A DNA stretch of 64,000 nt from Nannobrachium achirus (taxonomy: Eukaryota > Chordata > Actinopteri > Myctophiformes > Myctophidae), in assembly GCA_963921795.1 (NCBI GenBank), contig OY997651.1, forward strand, positions 49,581,518 through 49,645,517. Direction: 5' to 3'. The position numbers were made by a program, and so were the translations under genes. The notes under the pieces are model-generated. The model was given only the letters and a program-made list of their open reading frames with translations. It was not told where the DNA came from and ran no database searches. Positions 54,145-64,000 of this stretch are shown here, piece by piece (position 1 is the first letter of the stretch; every line of letters starts with the position of its first letter).

Positions 54145-54707
54145 CTAGCAACGTGATTTAAACTTTTAGGAGGTAGAGTTCCTCTGGTGTTAATTAAAGA
54201 CCATACCATAGTGTTGGTGTCCAACTTGTAGAGGTCATTAGTCCATTCAGTGCGTGCGTGTGTGTGCGGCTGGGTCTCTCCTCCATGAATAAACATGACC
54301 TTCCCCAAAACACATGCTGAGTGGTTCCTCCTCCCCTCTGGAATAGTCCCTGAAACCTGTGGTTTGGACCATCTGTGGGCGTTGACATCAAAAGCATAAA
54401 GCACATTGTTGCAGTACTTCGATGTGTAGTAATCATAGCCTCCCCAGATGTAGACAATATATTCTATCAGTACTGCTGTGTGGTCCTGGCGCCTGGAGGG
54501 AACCTCACGGTGAAGTTGTCCTCTTCCAGGTGTCTCTGGGGTCAACTTCACCCAGCACAAAGACACTGTGTTGAAGACGAACACATCAATCTGATCCTCA
54601 ATGTAGCTTCTGGGAACTGCAAATAAATAAACCCGACGTCCGACCGCTACAGCTTGCCCAACTCTCTGGTTTTGTCCATTCTGTCTGGCCACTGTCCAAT
54701 GAAGCAT
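54145..54707 (-). pseudogene. klhdc3: KLHDC3-like pseudogene, N-terminal kelch part
   Basis: Minus-strand frame starts MLHWTVARQNGQNQRVGQAV and continues AVGRRVYLF, QIDVFVFNTVSLCWVKLTPE, HTAVLIEYIVYIWGGYD, CNNVLYAFDVNAHRWSKPQV, SGTIPEGRRNHSACVLGKVM, FIHGGE and NDLYKLDTNTMVWSLINTRG. This follows the first three kelch repeats of KLHDC3, a CUL2 substrate receptor that reads C-terminal degrons, without introns. The second blade is shortened and sequence resemblance ends at about 54180, where an unrelated repeat begins. Open over about 190 codons but lacking three kelch repeats, so non-functional as KLHDC3. Faces 54978-55327 head to head. Confidence 0.8.
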
Positions 54708-54804
54708 CTTTCTAAGACTCTTTTGTCTCCTTCCTGTCTTCTATGTCTTCAGCGCTAGCTCCATCCCCTGCAGCATCTTATTTAGACTAGAACCTGAGCC
54801 AGCA

Positions 54805-54850
54805 CAAACCGTTGTCATGACAATGGTTTTAACAAACCGTTGTCATGACA
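54805..54850 (+). repeat. Short repeat in the pseudogene spacer
   Basis: AAACCGTTGTCATGACA is repeated at 54805 and 54834; TTGTCATGACAA is palindromic. Confidence 0.8.
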
Positions 54851-54977
54851 CATTTATCTAGGAATCCTTTCCCAGAAAGTCAAAACAAGCTGTTTCAACA
54901 GACCATAACTTCACCCTACCATACATCCTCTTTTACCAGGCACGTCCTCTTGTGGGGGACAGAAGACTCTTGGAAGA

Positions 54978-55327
54978 TGTTTCATTGGACAGTGGCCAGA
55001 CTGAACGGAGGAAACCAGAGAATTCTCGTCTTCAACACAGTGTCTTTATGCTGGGTGAAGGTGACCCCAGAGACACCTGGAAGAGGACAACGTCACCGTG
55101 AGGTTCCCTCCAGGCGCCAGGGCTACACAGCTGTGCTGATTGAAGATATTGTCTACATCTAGGGAGGGTATGATAACTACACAATGGAAGAACTGCAACA
55201 ATGTGCTTTATGCTTTTGATGTCGAAGCGTTATGTAAGCTAACAGTTATTCAGTACAGTCTGGAGCAGTCTGGACTCCCACACAACATCAGGTGGGAACT
55301 GGCAGCCATGACTACCAACAATAACTG
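54978..55327 (+). pseudogene. klhdc3: KLHDC3-like pseudogene, internally deleted
   Basis: Starts MFHWTVARLNGGNQR, then ILVFNTVSLCWVKVTPETPG, HREVPSRRQGYTAVLIEDIV, YI and a stop, NNVLYAFDVEALCKLTVIQY, SLEQSGLPHNIRWELAAMTT and NNN, stop. The end matches the KLHDC3 C-terminus (LCKL-VIQY-L-QS-LPH-IRWE), so kelch repeats 3-6 are deleted and the start is fused to the tail. It shares private features with the minus-strand copy (CWVKxTPETPGRGQ, HREVPSRRQ), so both come from one earlier copy by inverted duplication. The upstream ~25 bp (AGACTCTTGGAAGATG) also match. Confidence 0.8.
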
Positions 55328-55329
55328 AA

Positions 55330-55810
55330 TGAACAAAAAAACAAAGCATAGTAAAATAAAATAATAAAAAATTAAAAAGAAAAACAGTGTGTAACTAAAC
55401 TGCACTCTGTCGAGGTGCCAACTTGCACCATGTGCACTCGTGGCCCTGTTTGGCCTACCTGTGCGCCAGCAGAGCACACTTTGTTATCTATATATCAGGT
55501 CGCACTCATTGTTGGTGATGTCTATGAACTACTTCTGAGACTCCTCCATTCAATTCCCATTGGAAATGCATTGGGTGCTTAAAGTTAAATATTTCAAAAT
55601 CAACAAAAGATTTCACATAGGTGTTGTTGTTATTAATATCAGGTCGCACTTAATGGTGGTGAGTCACCAAGAACGCTGTTCCCCCCCCCCTCCCCCCCCT
55701 CCTCTGGGTCTTGACCCACAGGTTGAGAACCACTGCCCTCTACCACTAATGTTATTACTTATGTTACGTATTTATTTTTGAAGCGGTGAAAGCCGCTTCC
55801 AAGGAGTGGC
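55330..55810. other. Interval with C-tract and hAT-end remnant
   Basis: C-rich tract 55680-55702 and GGTTGAGAACCACTGCCCTC (55722-55741), a typical hAT MITE end. No gene. Confidence 0.4.
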
Positions 55811-55817
55811 TTTGTGT

Positions 55818-55970
55818 GTCCCATGTGTGTCCCCCACGTCCATATATGGTCATTTCAGTCCAGAATGAACAGGTTTTATCTGTCCGTAAATGTTCGTCCC
55901 ATGTGTGTCCCCCACGTCCATATATGGTCATTTCAGTCCAGAATTAACAGGTTTTATCTGTCCCGTACGT
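55818..55970 (+). repeat. 78-bp tandem duplication
   Basis: CCCATGTGTGTCCCCCACGT ... CAGGTTTTATCTGTCC is repeated at 55820 and 55898 with near identity. Confidence 0.9.
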
Positions 55971-56347
55971 CCAGAATATGTGCGTAGTGTCCGTCCCGGT
56001 CTGATGATTGGATGATTAAAAATGTCCAATGAGACCATACTTTGAGGATTGGTCAAGCTTCACATGACAATTTGGCCCTCCAGATAAAATCATTCAGAAT
56101 TCAGAATTCAGAATTCTGAAGCTCTAGATTAACACATAGCTCTAGAACGCTTCACTTCGAACCGAATGTATATGTTACAGTATGTTTGGGTAACTCAGGA
56201 CGTTCATTGTAAGAGCGCTTGTTTCGTTCACCACACACTAATCACCACCAGATGGCGACGACAGCCCATAGACAGCCATTCACTAGTGCAGGCGCTGACG
56301 TCACTCGTTTGCGACTCCCTTTCTTTATTTACTAGCCTAGCTGGGCG

Positions 56348-56392
56348 GTGTTTAGCCATTAGCTTAGCCATTAGCTTAGCCATTAGCTTACT
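56348..56392 (+). repeat. 15-bp tandem repeat
   Basis: GCCATTAGCTTA three times in a row. Confidence 0.9.
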
Positions 56393-56429
56393 ATGAGCGT
56401 CTATCTTGGGCTTGCCCAGGCCGGCCTGG

Positions 56430-56695
56430 GCATAAATATAACGATTGCATTCACCACGGCTTCGTAACTCGCGCGGCGCTCCGCCGGCCGCGCGGCCCTG
56501 GCCCGCTCTTCGCGGCCACTCGCGCCTGCGGCGCTCGGGGGCGAAGAGCAGGACCAAGGTCCGCTGGCCTTCGCGCCGCTTGCAATGTCGTGGACAATCG
56601 ATGGGCTCCGCCTGGAGGACGTTGTTGTGGGCGACCGCTTGTTCCGCCCCGTGCGGCTCCGTTTCTCGGCCGTCCTGTTTCTCTAACATCCGGTG
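56430..56695 (-). other. CpG-rich block with open frames
   Basis: GC- and CpG-rich, unlike its AT-rich neighbours. Minus-strand frame reads EKQDGRETEPHGAEQAVAHN, NVLQAEPIDCPRHCKRREGQ and an Arg-rich stretch. Unrecognised; could be a CpG-island-like promoter fragment or the coding end of a repeat. Confidence 0.35.
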
Positions 56696-57064
56696 ACATA
56701 TATACAGAGTTCATAGCTCTAGAACACATAGAATAAAAGTTCACCACTTCACTTCGAACCGAGGTTTGATTTTTTTACTAAATAAAATATCTCTACGTTT
56801 TGAGAAGTAGCCCATTCTTCAAACCACCGTAGGCTATCTTCTGCTTTACAAGGTTGTACAAAATATTCCGTCAATTTAAGCCTCTATTAGACGAAAACAG
56901 GCTTCACTATAAACGGCTAAGAGCCGTTTAGTTTTCATTTTTTATGTGGTCTTTAGATGAAAACGCAATTTGTCCATAAACGCGGTAATTTGCATGCCAG
57001 GTCGCTAGGTGGCGCATGTCGCCATGACCGCACTGCCCAAGTTCCGTTCTCTGGTCCTCCTCAG

Positions 57065-57611
57065 TAGAGATGGGATTTATGGCTCTTTGAAGTGAGCCGA
57101 ATCTCTGGGATCCGTTCCTTTCAAAGAGCCGTTCAAAAGACTGGCTCATTCTAGTCACTAGTTGTAGTTACTTTGTAGATTTTGATTATAATTATCACTT
57201 ATACATTAACCATATATACATTTATTTCGGACATAATAGGTACATAGGCCTACCTGCCATTTGAAAATAGCCGATCTACAAGCTCACAGCTTGTAGATCG
57301 GCTATTTTCAAATGTTTTTTTCTCCCTACATTTTATTCATTGGAAAAATTGTGAAATGGAACATTTTGCATAATGAGTACTTTCTAGCTACTATTAGTAG
57401 CCTACTTTAACTACATTTTGATACCAATACTTTGCCTACATTTTTTATTCTAAACTTCAACTTGTGGCAGAGTATTTCTACATTGTTGTACCTTTCCCAC
57501 CACTGTTGTTCATTAGAAAGGAACGGCTCCCTATACTGCAAACCGGATCCCATCGTTCATATCAAAGAGCCGTTCAAAAGACTCGATTCGTTCGCGAACA
57601 TCCCGCCTCTA
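57065..57611. mobile_element. hAT element with perfect TSD (GAACGGCTCTTT family)
   Basis: Ends TAGAGATGGGATTTATGGC and GAACATCCCGCCTCTA; TSD CTCCTCAG at 57057-57064 and 57612-57619. Same family as 4207-4909. Near its centre is a tight inverted pair of the GAGCTTGTAGATCGGCTATT motif (57258-57312). Confidence 0.95.
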
Positions 57612-57956
57612 CTCCTCAGTCAGTCAACACAACTCACTGCTGTCACACAGCACAGGCAGACTGGCTGGCTGGCTAACTAAAAATGCTTAAAAAGTTTGTT
57701 CCAGACGGTCGGAACAGACACATGTACCATACACATGTGTCTGCACATTTATTCCTTATGATACGATACAGAAAAAGGCGTTCACTTCACGTTTCGTTTC
57801 AACACAGAGGACTGGAGTCAATGCCTTTACTGCAGCTTATGGAGGGGATGATGATGATTACATACAGACGGCGACGAGCTATAGATGTTGGATCGTGTCA
57901 TGATAAACATTATAGGCTACTGTCGCTATTTTCAGCGTCGGCTATTTTTGCAGTTG

Positions 57957-58240
57957 TCTGCTATTTTCACAACGCACCGCGACGCGTTGTGAGCTTGTAG
58001 ATCGGCTATTTTCACAACGCACCGCGACGCGTTGTGAGCTTGTAGATCGGCTATTTTCACAACGCACCGCGACGCGTTGTGAGCTTGTAGATCGGCTATT
58101 TTCACAACGCACTGCGACGCGTTGTGAGCTTGTAGATCGGCTATTTTCACAACGCACCGCGACACGCTGTGAGCTTGTAGATCGGCTATTTTCACAACGC
58201 ACCGCGACGCGTTGTTGTGAGCTTGTAGATCGGCTATTTT
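57957..58240 (+). repeat. 45-bp tandem array of the GAGCTTGTAGATC motif
   Basis: Motif starts at 57989, 58034, 58079, 58124, 58169 and 58217; exactly 45 bp apart except the last (48). Each unit holds GTGAGCTTGTAGATCGGCTA, TTTTCACAACGC, ACCGCGAC and GCGTTGT. ACAACGC/GCGTTGT form a 7-bp stem, so each unit can fold. Minus-strand frames read KIADLQAHNASRCV repeats and are artefacts. Confidence 0.95.
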
Positions 58241-58259
58241 CAAATAGCTACGGTATAAA

Positions 58260-58485
58260 TTAGGGCTAACGTTAGCAAATAAATGTACTTAATAGTTACT
58301 TTACAGTTTACACCACTGAACTGATGTTTAAAACGCAATTAAATTGCTCTTCATTAAGGTACAGTATGAGTATGAGCTCAAAGCTATTTTTCATAGTGGA
58401 ATAAAATGAAGGGGGAAAAAAAGACAATATATTCGTCAATCGCCGATTATTTGTATGACAATTAATCATCTGACAGCCCTATTAG
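58260..58485. mobile_element. hAT MITE fragment
   Basis: Right end (minus) TAGGGCTGTCAGATGATTAA with TTGTCATACAAATAATCGGC, a common hAT MITE end; left TAGGGCTAACGTTAG is a weak partner. Confidence 0.45.
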
Positions 58486-58707
58486 GACGTCCCACATCTT
58501 ATCATTTTCAGTGGTTTGCTGCGTTTACGGTATTTAGATGAAAGCGGGAGATACAAAGCGTTTTTACCTTTTCCACTTTCAAAGGGGGTTTCACTTTGTT
58601 ACGGTTTCACCCCCCGAAGACGCCACTTTCGTCTAAATGACCCCCCACAAACGAATATAAACCATTACGTTTACAGTGAACCGCGTTTTCGTCTAATAGG
58701 GGCCTTA

Positions 58708-59258
58708 GTTAGCAGAAGAGCTCTCACCTCGACAGACTGTCTTTTACTTTGCAGTGTTGATATGGGCTTGAAGCAGAATAACTTTTATTTGTGATGGAAT
58801 GGACACAGAGGTGCCAGACAGAACGCTCTGCTTCTCATTTGTCACCAAGACGAATACACTGGCACTTTTTGTGTATTTCATCAGTGAAACGGCAGTGCGT
58901 TCGTTTGGCTCTGCGCAGCACGAGCTCTGATCTGAACGAGACAAACTGAGGGAGGGATCGAAGCGCAGGCATAGTAGTATGAATAATACACGTTCTGGGG
59001 TTTGCGGTGGAAATCCACCTCTCACCGTGTGTTTCCAAACGAACCACTGAACGTGCATTGTAAATGCATATGCTTTAACTCTGATATGCGTGAAACCCTA
59101 GACATTTGAAGGAATTTATAAAAAAAACCTGGACAGGCTGGACAGCCCCCTAAAAGAGGACATGTCCGGGGAAAGAAGGACGTATGGTCACCCTAACTTA
59201 AGCAAGCAGAGTGCACCACGAGGTGTGCCCTGCCGGCCTCATTGGCTGTTGAAGATAA
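58708..59258. other. Interval with repeat fragments
   Basis: 58745-59050 holds a minus-strand frame (NERTAVSLMKYTKSASVFVL) that looks like a repeat-borne sequence but is unassigned. 59110-59205 carries GGACATGTCC and ACGTATGGTCACCCTAA, an hAT MITE end. Confidence 0.4.
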
Positions 59259-60182
59259 AGATATTACCAGGTAGGTATGCTCATAGTAGTCAGGTTTACT
59301 ATGTATTTTTGTTGGATTTCTTTGGGGATTTGTAAAACTATACATTTTTGGAATCTTCAGAGCATGGGGAATCCAAAAATCTTTGTTGGCATTTGCACAG
59401 ACACCTGCAAAGCGGCCATTTTGGACTTTCAAAATGGCCGACATAAAATACATAATTTTATGCTATCTTGGCTTCTAGACAACCTAGAAATGTAATTAAA
59501 CATGCCAATCCTATGTTTTCTGGGTCAAGGAATTGAATGAGTAAATGATGGGTGTAAAATGTTCCGGACCCCCACCCCCTTTCTGGGGGTCATCTGTTTT
59601 GGGACCTTCCAGAACCAGCCAGTTAATGTCCAATTTTCATATTAGTTATTTAGTAGGTTTTAAAATATCCTGAGTTAATTTATTACACTTTTAAAGCAGC
59701 CAGAATAACCTTTCTGACTTTTGGTTGGGGTCGGTCCTCACTTGGGACCCCCCAAACAGACCCCTTAGCCTATTTCCGTAATCGCTCTGCTCCTGCTCCA
59801 GAACAATGTTAAATGAGTATATATCATAGTTGAAGCATAACAGTTGTTGTATCTGGGCTCTGAAAACAAAAATTAGTAGTAGTAGCAAATACCAGGGGTC
59901 TTCCACGGGGGGTCCAAGACCCCTGGGGTCCTCAGAGTTACTACAGGGGGCCCGCCAAATCTTGATGGGATTTTTGTTTTGTTTTACATTTGAAACTTTT
60001 AATGTTTTCTGGGTTTATGCATTGTACTTGGATTGTTTATTCTCAGTATTATTTAAAAAAAAAATTGTGTTAGACAGTTATGGTTGACAGCTGTTACATG
60101 CAGGAATTGCGATAATGAAGATATTGCAACTTCTCACTTTGGGCACGCAGAACGTGTCCATTTATTGCACTGTACTCACACC

Positions 60183-60343
<161 letters not shown>

Positions 60344-60439
60344 CTCTTTGTTATTGTCACCCCAAAACCCTCACCCTATCCTCTCCCAAGGTCAATTATG
60401 CCCAAAGGGATTCACTACAATACAGTTATTTCAGACATG

Positions 60440-61310
60440 CAGGGTCTATTGGTCTTCATCATCGTCATCTTCAATGTCCAACCTAATAGTGTTGACACAG
60501 TCTCCACCATAGCATAGAGTGAAAGGCAGGTTATTTGAGCAGTTGCACCGTCCCTTGCAACCTGCTTTGAAGCCACATTTGATGAGCTCAAGTACTGCCT
60601 TTGGAGCAGGGAGGGCAAGACACCTGACTGGAACATACCCTCCAATCTCTGAATTCCAAATATTTTCTTTGATTGATGGAAGCTCAGGGCAATTTGTCAG
60701 GTATGTTTTATCCTGCATTGTGACGTAGTTGGCACAGAGCAGGATATAGTAGCAGTGCAGCACAAGTTGGAGGTAGCATCTCACCCTCCAAGTTCTTTGA
60801 CAGAAATAGTTCCCATCTGAGTAATCGCAGGGTTGTTGGACCTTTTGAACTGTAAAGACGGCATGCAAAATGCTCTAATGACTGCAATGTTGATGGAAGT
60901 TCACCATTAATAAGCTCAGAAGGAATGGAACCCTTGCCAAGGTCCTTGAAGCAGTTAATGGCTTTGTCATTATTATCAGGCTTCAAGTAGGCATTGACCC
61001 ATGTCTTTTGGAGATTCCAACAAATGTTCTTCCCCAGTCAGCACCAGAAAGATTGTGTAGGCCAAGGAACCCTTGGACATTTGTGACACTTGAACTTGCT
61101 CGAATACAACCATTTCCATATTTTTTTTCTACCTTTGACTGTTGCAAATTAACAGCAGGAGGACATCAGTGTCTGGTGAACGCATATGTCTCACAGAGCA
61201 CCATAAGCAGCAGAGGAATCAGGGTATCAGCCTCTTCATGGGTGTGCACTTCCTCAAAATCATGTCCCTTGATTAAGGTATCGTATTATGATGCCTACTT
61301 TGTCATACCT
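60440..61310 (-). pseudogene. C-terminal part of a HEEADT-type repeat-borne ORF
   Basis: Minus strand, in order with frameshifts: EEVHTHEEADTLIPLL (about 61255), SPDTDVLLLLICNSQ (about 61180), FLGLHNLSGADWGRTFVGIS (about 61060), LKPDNNDKAINCFKDLGKGS and LEHFACRLYSSKGPTTLRLL (about 60990-60820), EGEMLPPT, IWNSEIGGYVPVRCLALPAP and LELIKCGFKAGCKGRCNCSN (about 60560), then an acidic tail and stop near 60447. HEEADT, DTDV, CRLY and the Cys-rich CKxGCKGRCxC end are signatures of the same uncharacterised family seen at 17345-19646 and, by its N-terminal part, at 449-1778. No function is known. The Cys-rich end is duplicated inverted at 61350-61538. Confidence 0.7.
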
Positions 61311-61344
61311 GACAAACTGCCCTGAGCTTCCATCAATCGAAGAA

Positions 61345-61538
61345 AATACATAGAATTCAGAGATTGGAGGGTATGTTCCAGTTAGATGTCTTGCCCTCCC
61401 TGCTCCAAAGGCAGTACTTGAGCTCATCAAATGTGGCTTCAAAGCAGGTTGCAAGGGACGGTGCAGCTGCTCAAATAACCTGCCTTTCACTCTATGCTAT
61501 GGTGGAGACTGTGACTACACTATTAGGTTGGACATTGA
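61345..61538 (+). pseudogene. Inverted copy of the Cys-rich end
   Basis: Plus-strand reading LALPAPKAVLELIKCGFKAG, CKGRCSCSNNLPFTLCYGGD and CDYTIRLDI; same as 60450-60640 on the minus strand with a few substitutions. Part of the right arm. Confidence 0.8.
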
Positions 61539-61888
61539 CGCAGAGGTGACCGCGCCTTCTCTGTTGCTGCTCCCGCGCTGTGGAACAGCATTCCACTCTC
61601 CATTAGATCTGCCCCCTCTATTGACTCTTTTAAATCCAAGCTTAAAACCTTGTTTTATTCACAAGCATTCGACCCCCCCCTGAAACATCCTCTCTGCCTG
61701 ATTTTATTGACTGTAATTGATCTATTTTCTGTGCCTCTAGATGTTATTAGTGATGTGTTATTGTTGTATTATTATTATTATCATTGTATTATTGTTGCTG
61801 TGATGATGAAATGCCTGTATAGCACTTTGGTACAGCGGAAGTTGTTTTTAAATGTGCTTTATAAATAAACGTGATTTGATTTGATTTG
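61539..61888 (+). mobile_element. 5'-truncated L2-like LINE insertion with TSD
   Basis: Plus strand reads GDRAFSVAAPALWNSIPLSI then RSAPSIDSFKSKLKTLFY, the C-terminal end of an L2-type reverse-transcriptase ORF. A 3' UTR follows and a tail GTGATTTGATTTGATTTG. Flanked by ATTGA (61534-61538, 61889-61893). The empty site is present in the left arm (60460-60475 region), so the insertion is younger than the inverted duplication. Confidence 0.9.
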
Positions 61889-62739
61889 ATTGAAGATGAC
61901 GGTGATGAAGACTAATAGATCCTGCATGTCTGAAATTACTGTATTGTAGTGAATCTCTTCAGGCAAAAAGAAAAAGAAAAAAAAGATCCCATCAAGATTT
62001 GGCAGGCCCCCTGTAGTAACTTTGAGGACCCCACAGGGGTTCCGGAGCCCTGATGGAAGACCCCTGGTATTTGCTACTACTCATTTTTGTTTTCAGAGCC
62101 CAGCTACAACAACTTTTATGCTTCAATGATCTAATTTTAAATTGTTCTGGAGCAGGAGCAGAGCGATTACTGAAATATGCTCAAGGGTCTGTCTGGGGGG
62201 TCCCAGGTGAGGACAGATCCCAACCAAAAGTCAGAAAGGTTATTCTGGCTGCTTTAAAAGTGTAATAAACGAACTCAGGATGTTTTAAAACCTACTAAAC
62301 AACTCTAATATTATGAAAATCGGACATTAACTGGCTGGCGTACTGTTCTGGGAGGTCCCAAAATAGATAACCCCGAGAAAGGGGGTGGGGGTCCGGAAAG
62401 TTTTACACCCATCATTTACTCATTCGATTCCTTGACCCAAAAAACAAAGGATTGGCATGTTTAATTAAGTTTCTAGGTTGTCTAGAAGCCAAGACAGCAC
62501 AAATTATGTATTTTATGTCGGCCATTTTGAATGTCCAAAATTGCGGCTTTGCAGGTGTCTGTGCAAATGCCAACAAAGATTTTGGATTCCCCATGCTCTG
62601 AAGATTCCAAAAATGTATAGTTTTACAAATCCCCACAAAATTCCAACGAATAAACATTTCTTAAACATAGTGAACCTGACTATAGATACCAAACTCTGCT
62701 GACATCACCAGGAATGCTGGTCCTTCAGTGGCTGTTAAT

Positions 62740-63090
62740 GATGACGTTGTCAGAGATCCCTGATTGGGCTACGGTCTTCAACAAGAGGAGACACCGACAT
62801 ACATACATACATACATACATTCACACATTCCCAGCCAATTCAGGACTACGGTCTTCAAAAAAGGGAGACGGCGACATACATACCCAGCTAATTAAAGTAC
62901 TTGAGCGCTCTGCTTGCGCAAGTGACAAGTGCAACTGGAAGTAATGAAACAAAGAAATTAGCAGAAATATAAAGCAGATTAAGATTGTTTTTCTGTACAC
63001 TATATTACACATTTGGGGTCCTTGCTCTTGGCATGAAAATGTTTGAGAACCACTGTTCTTAAACAATATCAGACAACAACGTTTCTGTTT
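62740..63090 (+). repeat. (CATA)n and partial tandem duplication
   Basis: CTACGGTCTTCAA...GACATACATA is repeated at about 62769 and 62847; (ACAT)6 at 62795-62820. GTTTGAGAACCACTG (63040-63054) is an hAT MITE end. Confidence 0.75.
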
Positions 63091-63800
63091 GACTGACCTT
63101 CTCCATTTTTTTTATTTTTATAGACCTGTTTGCTTGTTTCTCTCGCAAAAACAGAATCTGGCAACACAATTGGAGGTGCATAAATGGGTACTCTCTCCTG
63201 ATTGGCTGAAATTGGCAACCTACCTGAACATGTATTTTCTCTTTACTAAAGAGCTGGAGAAACAGGGAGACCCCTGTTAGTGAACAAACACTCTATGGGC
63301 CTTTTGCCCAACAGATATAGGGGGCACTAGCTGAGAGTGTCTCAGTACTTCCAGTTCATCCTGTAGTGTTGACACCAGCCATTTCCAGAGCATATGGTCA
63401 GTCATTTTCTCCGTTAAATAAAAATATTTTCTTTTCACCTTTTTCTACTTTTATCACTTCTCAAAATATGTTTTATTTGGATGCTTCATCTTGTTACCGT
63501 TCATTTTCTTTTGTTAGTGTTGTCATCGATTTTTATTTATAAAGGGAAACGTATGTGTGCTTCTATTTCTACACAGTCTTCACAGCAGAGGAGACTGCAG
63601 ACAGAGAGAGGTAAGGTAACCCTATTATTATCATAAAATGCAGCAATCTATCTAATAAAACGTTTGTTAAATGTGCTTAGCAGTAGTGTCTTTTAGGGCT
63701 TGGGGTCTTTATTTGATGTAAAGAAATGTTACTATATAAAAGCTAGCCTCATTAGCATCTTAGCTCCGTCTATTAATAGGCTACTGTGCATCATCTGCTA
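63091..63800. other. Interval with no recognised feature
   Basis: AT-rich; a donor-like GAGAG/GTAAGG at about 63606-63612 has no clear exon attached. Confidence 0.3.
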
Positions 63801-63804
63801 TAGA

Positions 63805-63990
63805 CTGTTGTTGTCTAAGTGGGGTCCAGGGACCCCCAGGGAGTTCCAGGGGGTCCCCAGCTAAATGATAGTTAGGTACCAAATGGACCCTTATGGGCAT
63901 GTAACTCAGAGACTGTACAAATGATCATTTGGTTCCATTTCTACACTCTGAGTTATGCTAACATATGATTTTACAATATAGGTTGGGGTC
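63805..63990. mobile_element. hAT-type MITE fragment related to 52190-52440
   Basis: Starts GTGGGGTCCAGGGACCCCCA and shares ACCAAATGGACCC, GTAACTCAGA and CATTTGGTTCCATTT with 52270-52430 in inverted orientation. Runs to near the window edge. Confidence 0.65.
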
Positions 63991-64000
63991 TCAGAGATAA

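Larger units (their letters stand above)
56879..58704. mobile_element. PIF/Harbinger-like element carrying nested repeats
   Basis: Inverted ends AGCCTCTATTAGACGAAAAC and GGCCCCTATTAGACGAAAAC (minus), flanked by TTA (56876-56878, 58705-58707). CGTCTAAATG/CATTTAGACG-like and GTTTACAGTGAACCGCG blocks lie inside the ends. It contains an hAT with its own TSD (57065-57611) and the 45-bp array (57957-58240). No transposase. Confidence 0.8.

Noticed and set aside
53867..54156. 94-codon ORF in the common repeat before the KLHDC3-like pseudogene
   Set aside because: The sequence type is a dispersed fish repeat and the frame shows no protein family features.
57932..58243. ADLQAHN-repeat ORF and possible CRISPR-like array
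   Set aside because: Repeats of 45 bp are contiguous with no variable spacers, and the organism is eukaryotic. The peptide is a translation of the DNA repeat.

Overview
This is eukaryotic nuclear DNA with the character of a repeat-rich teleost fish genome. I see no operons, rRNA, tRNA or CRISPR array, and no complete host gene. What is present: spliced exon fragments with GT/AG sites, long (CA)n and (TA)n microsatellites, many hAT-type elements with 8-bp target duplications, PIF/Harbinger-type elements, a Helitron, an animal CACTA/EnSpm transposase, L2/CR1-like LINE pieces, a solo LTR, and fish-typical repeat-borne reading frames (P2X7-C-terminal-like, CCDC106-like, SGNH hydrolase). The species cannot be determined from the sequence alone.

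Layout. 1-3.0 kb: long inverted arms enclosing a broken transposon-type ORF that carries an hAT insertion. 3-12 kb: several hAT and foldback elements, a solo LTR with TSD, and a near-perfect 623-bp palindrome. 12.7-13.8 kb: a Helitron full of internal repeats. 14.7-15.2 kb: 61-bp minisatellite. 15.6-17.2 kb: two foldback MITEs. 17.3-19.6 kb: a second transposon-type ORF, interrupted by a Penelope-like fragment with a hammerhead-like core and by a 1.3-kb hAT. 20-31.5 kb: LINE tails, an SGNH-hydrolase fragment, an SMC5-like exon, two hAT elements, and a P2X7-like fragment. 32-39.7 kb: CCDC106-like exon, USP-like exon, a LINE endonuclease fragment, a foldback MITE, and three exons that join in frame (SEA-like). 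39.8-43.4 kb: a large foldback structure built from a 65/66-bp minisatellite in both orientations. 43.5-48.3 kb: paired repeats, hAT and Harbinger MITEs. 48.9-50.5 kb: CACTA transposase remnant. 51-53.2 kb: hAT inside (TA)n. 54.1-55.3 kb: two divergent KLHDC3-like pseudogenes. 56.9-58.7 kb: a Harbinger-like element with a nested hAT and a 45-bp array. 59.3-62.7 kb: a 3.5-kb inverted duplication around a third transposon-type ORF.

The window is best read as layered transposon insertions rather than a gene neighbourhood. Nesting gives relative ages: in two places, cutting out an hAT element at its 8-bp TSD joins the interrupted reading frame exactly. A ~24-nt motif (core GAGCTTGTAGATC) recurs about 20 times in unrelated contexts and forms the 45-bp array near 58 kb; no feature class I know explains it. 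Candidate host-gene material is limited to isolated exon-like pieces (SMC5-like, USP-like, SEA-like), and some of these may be pseudogenic.
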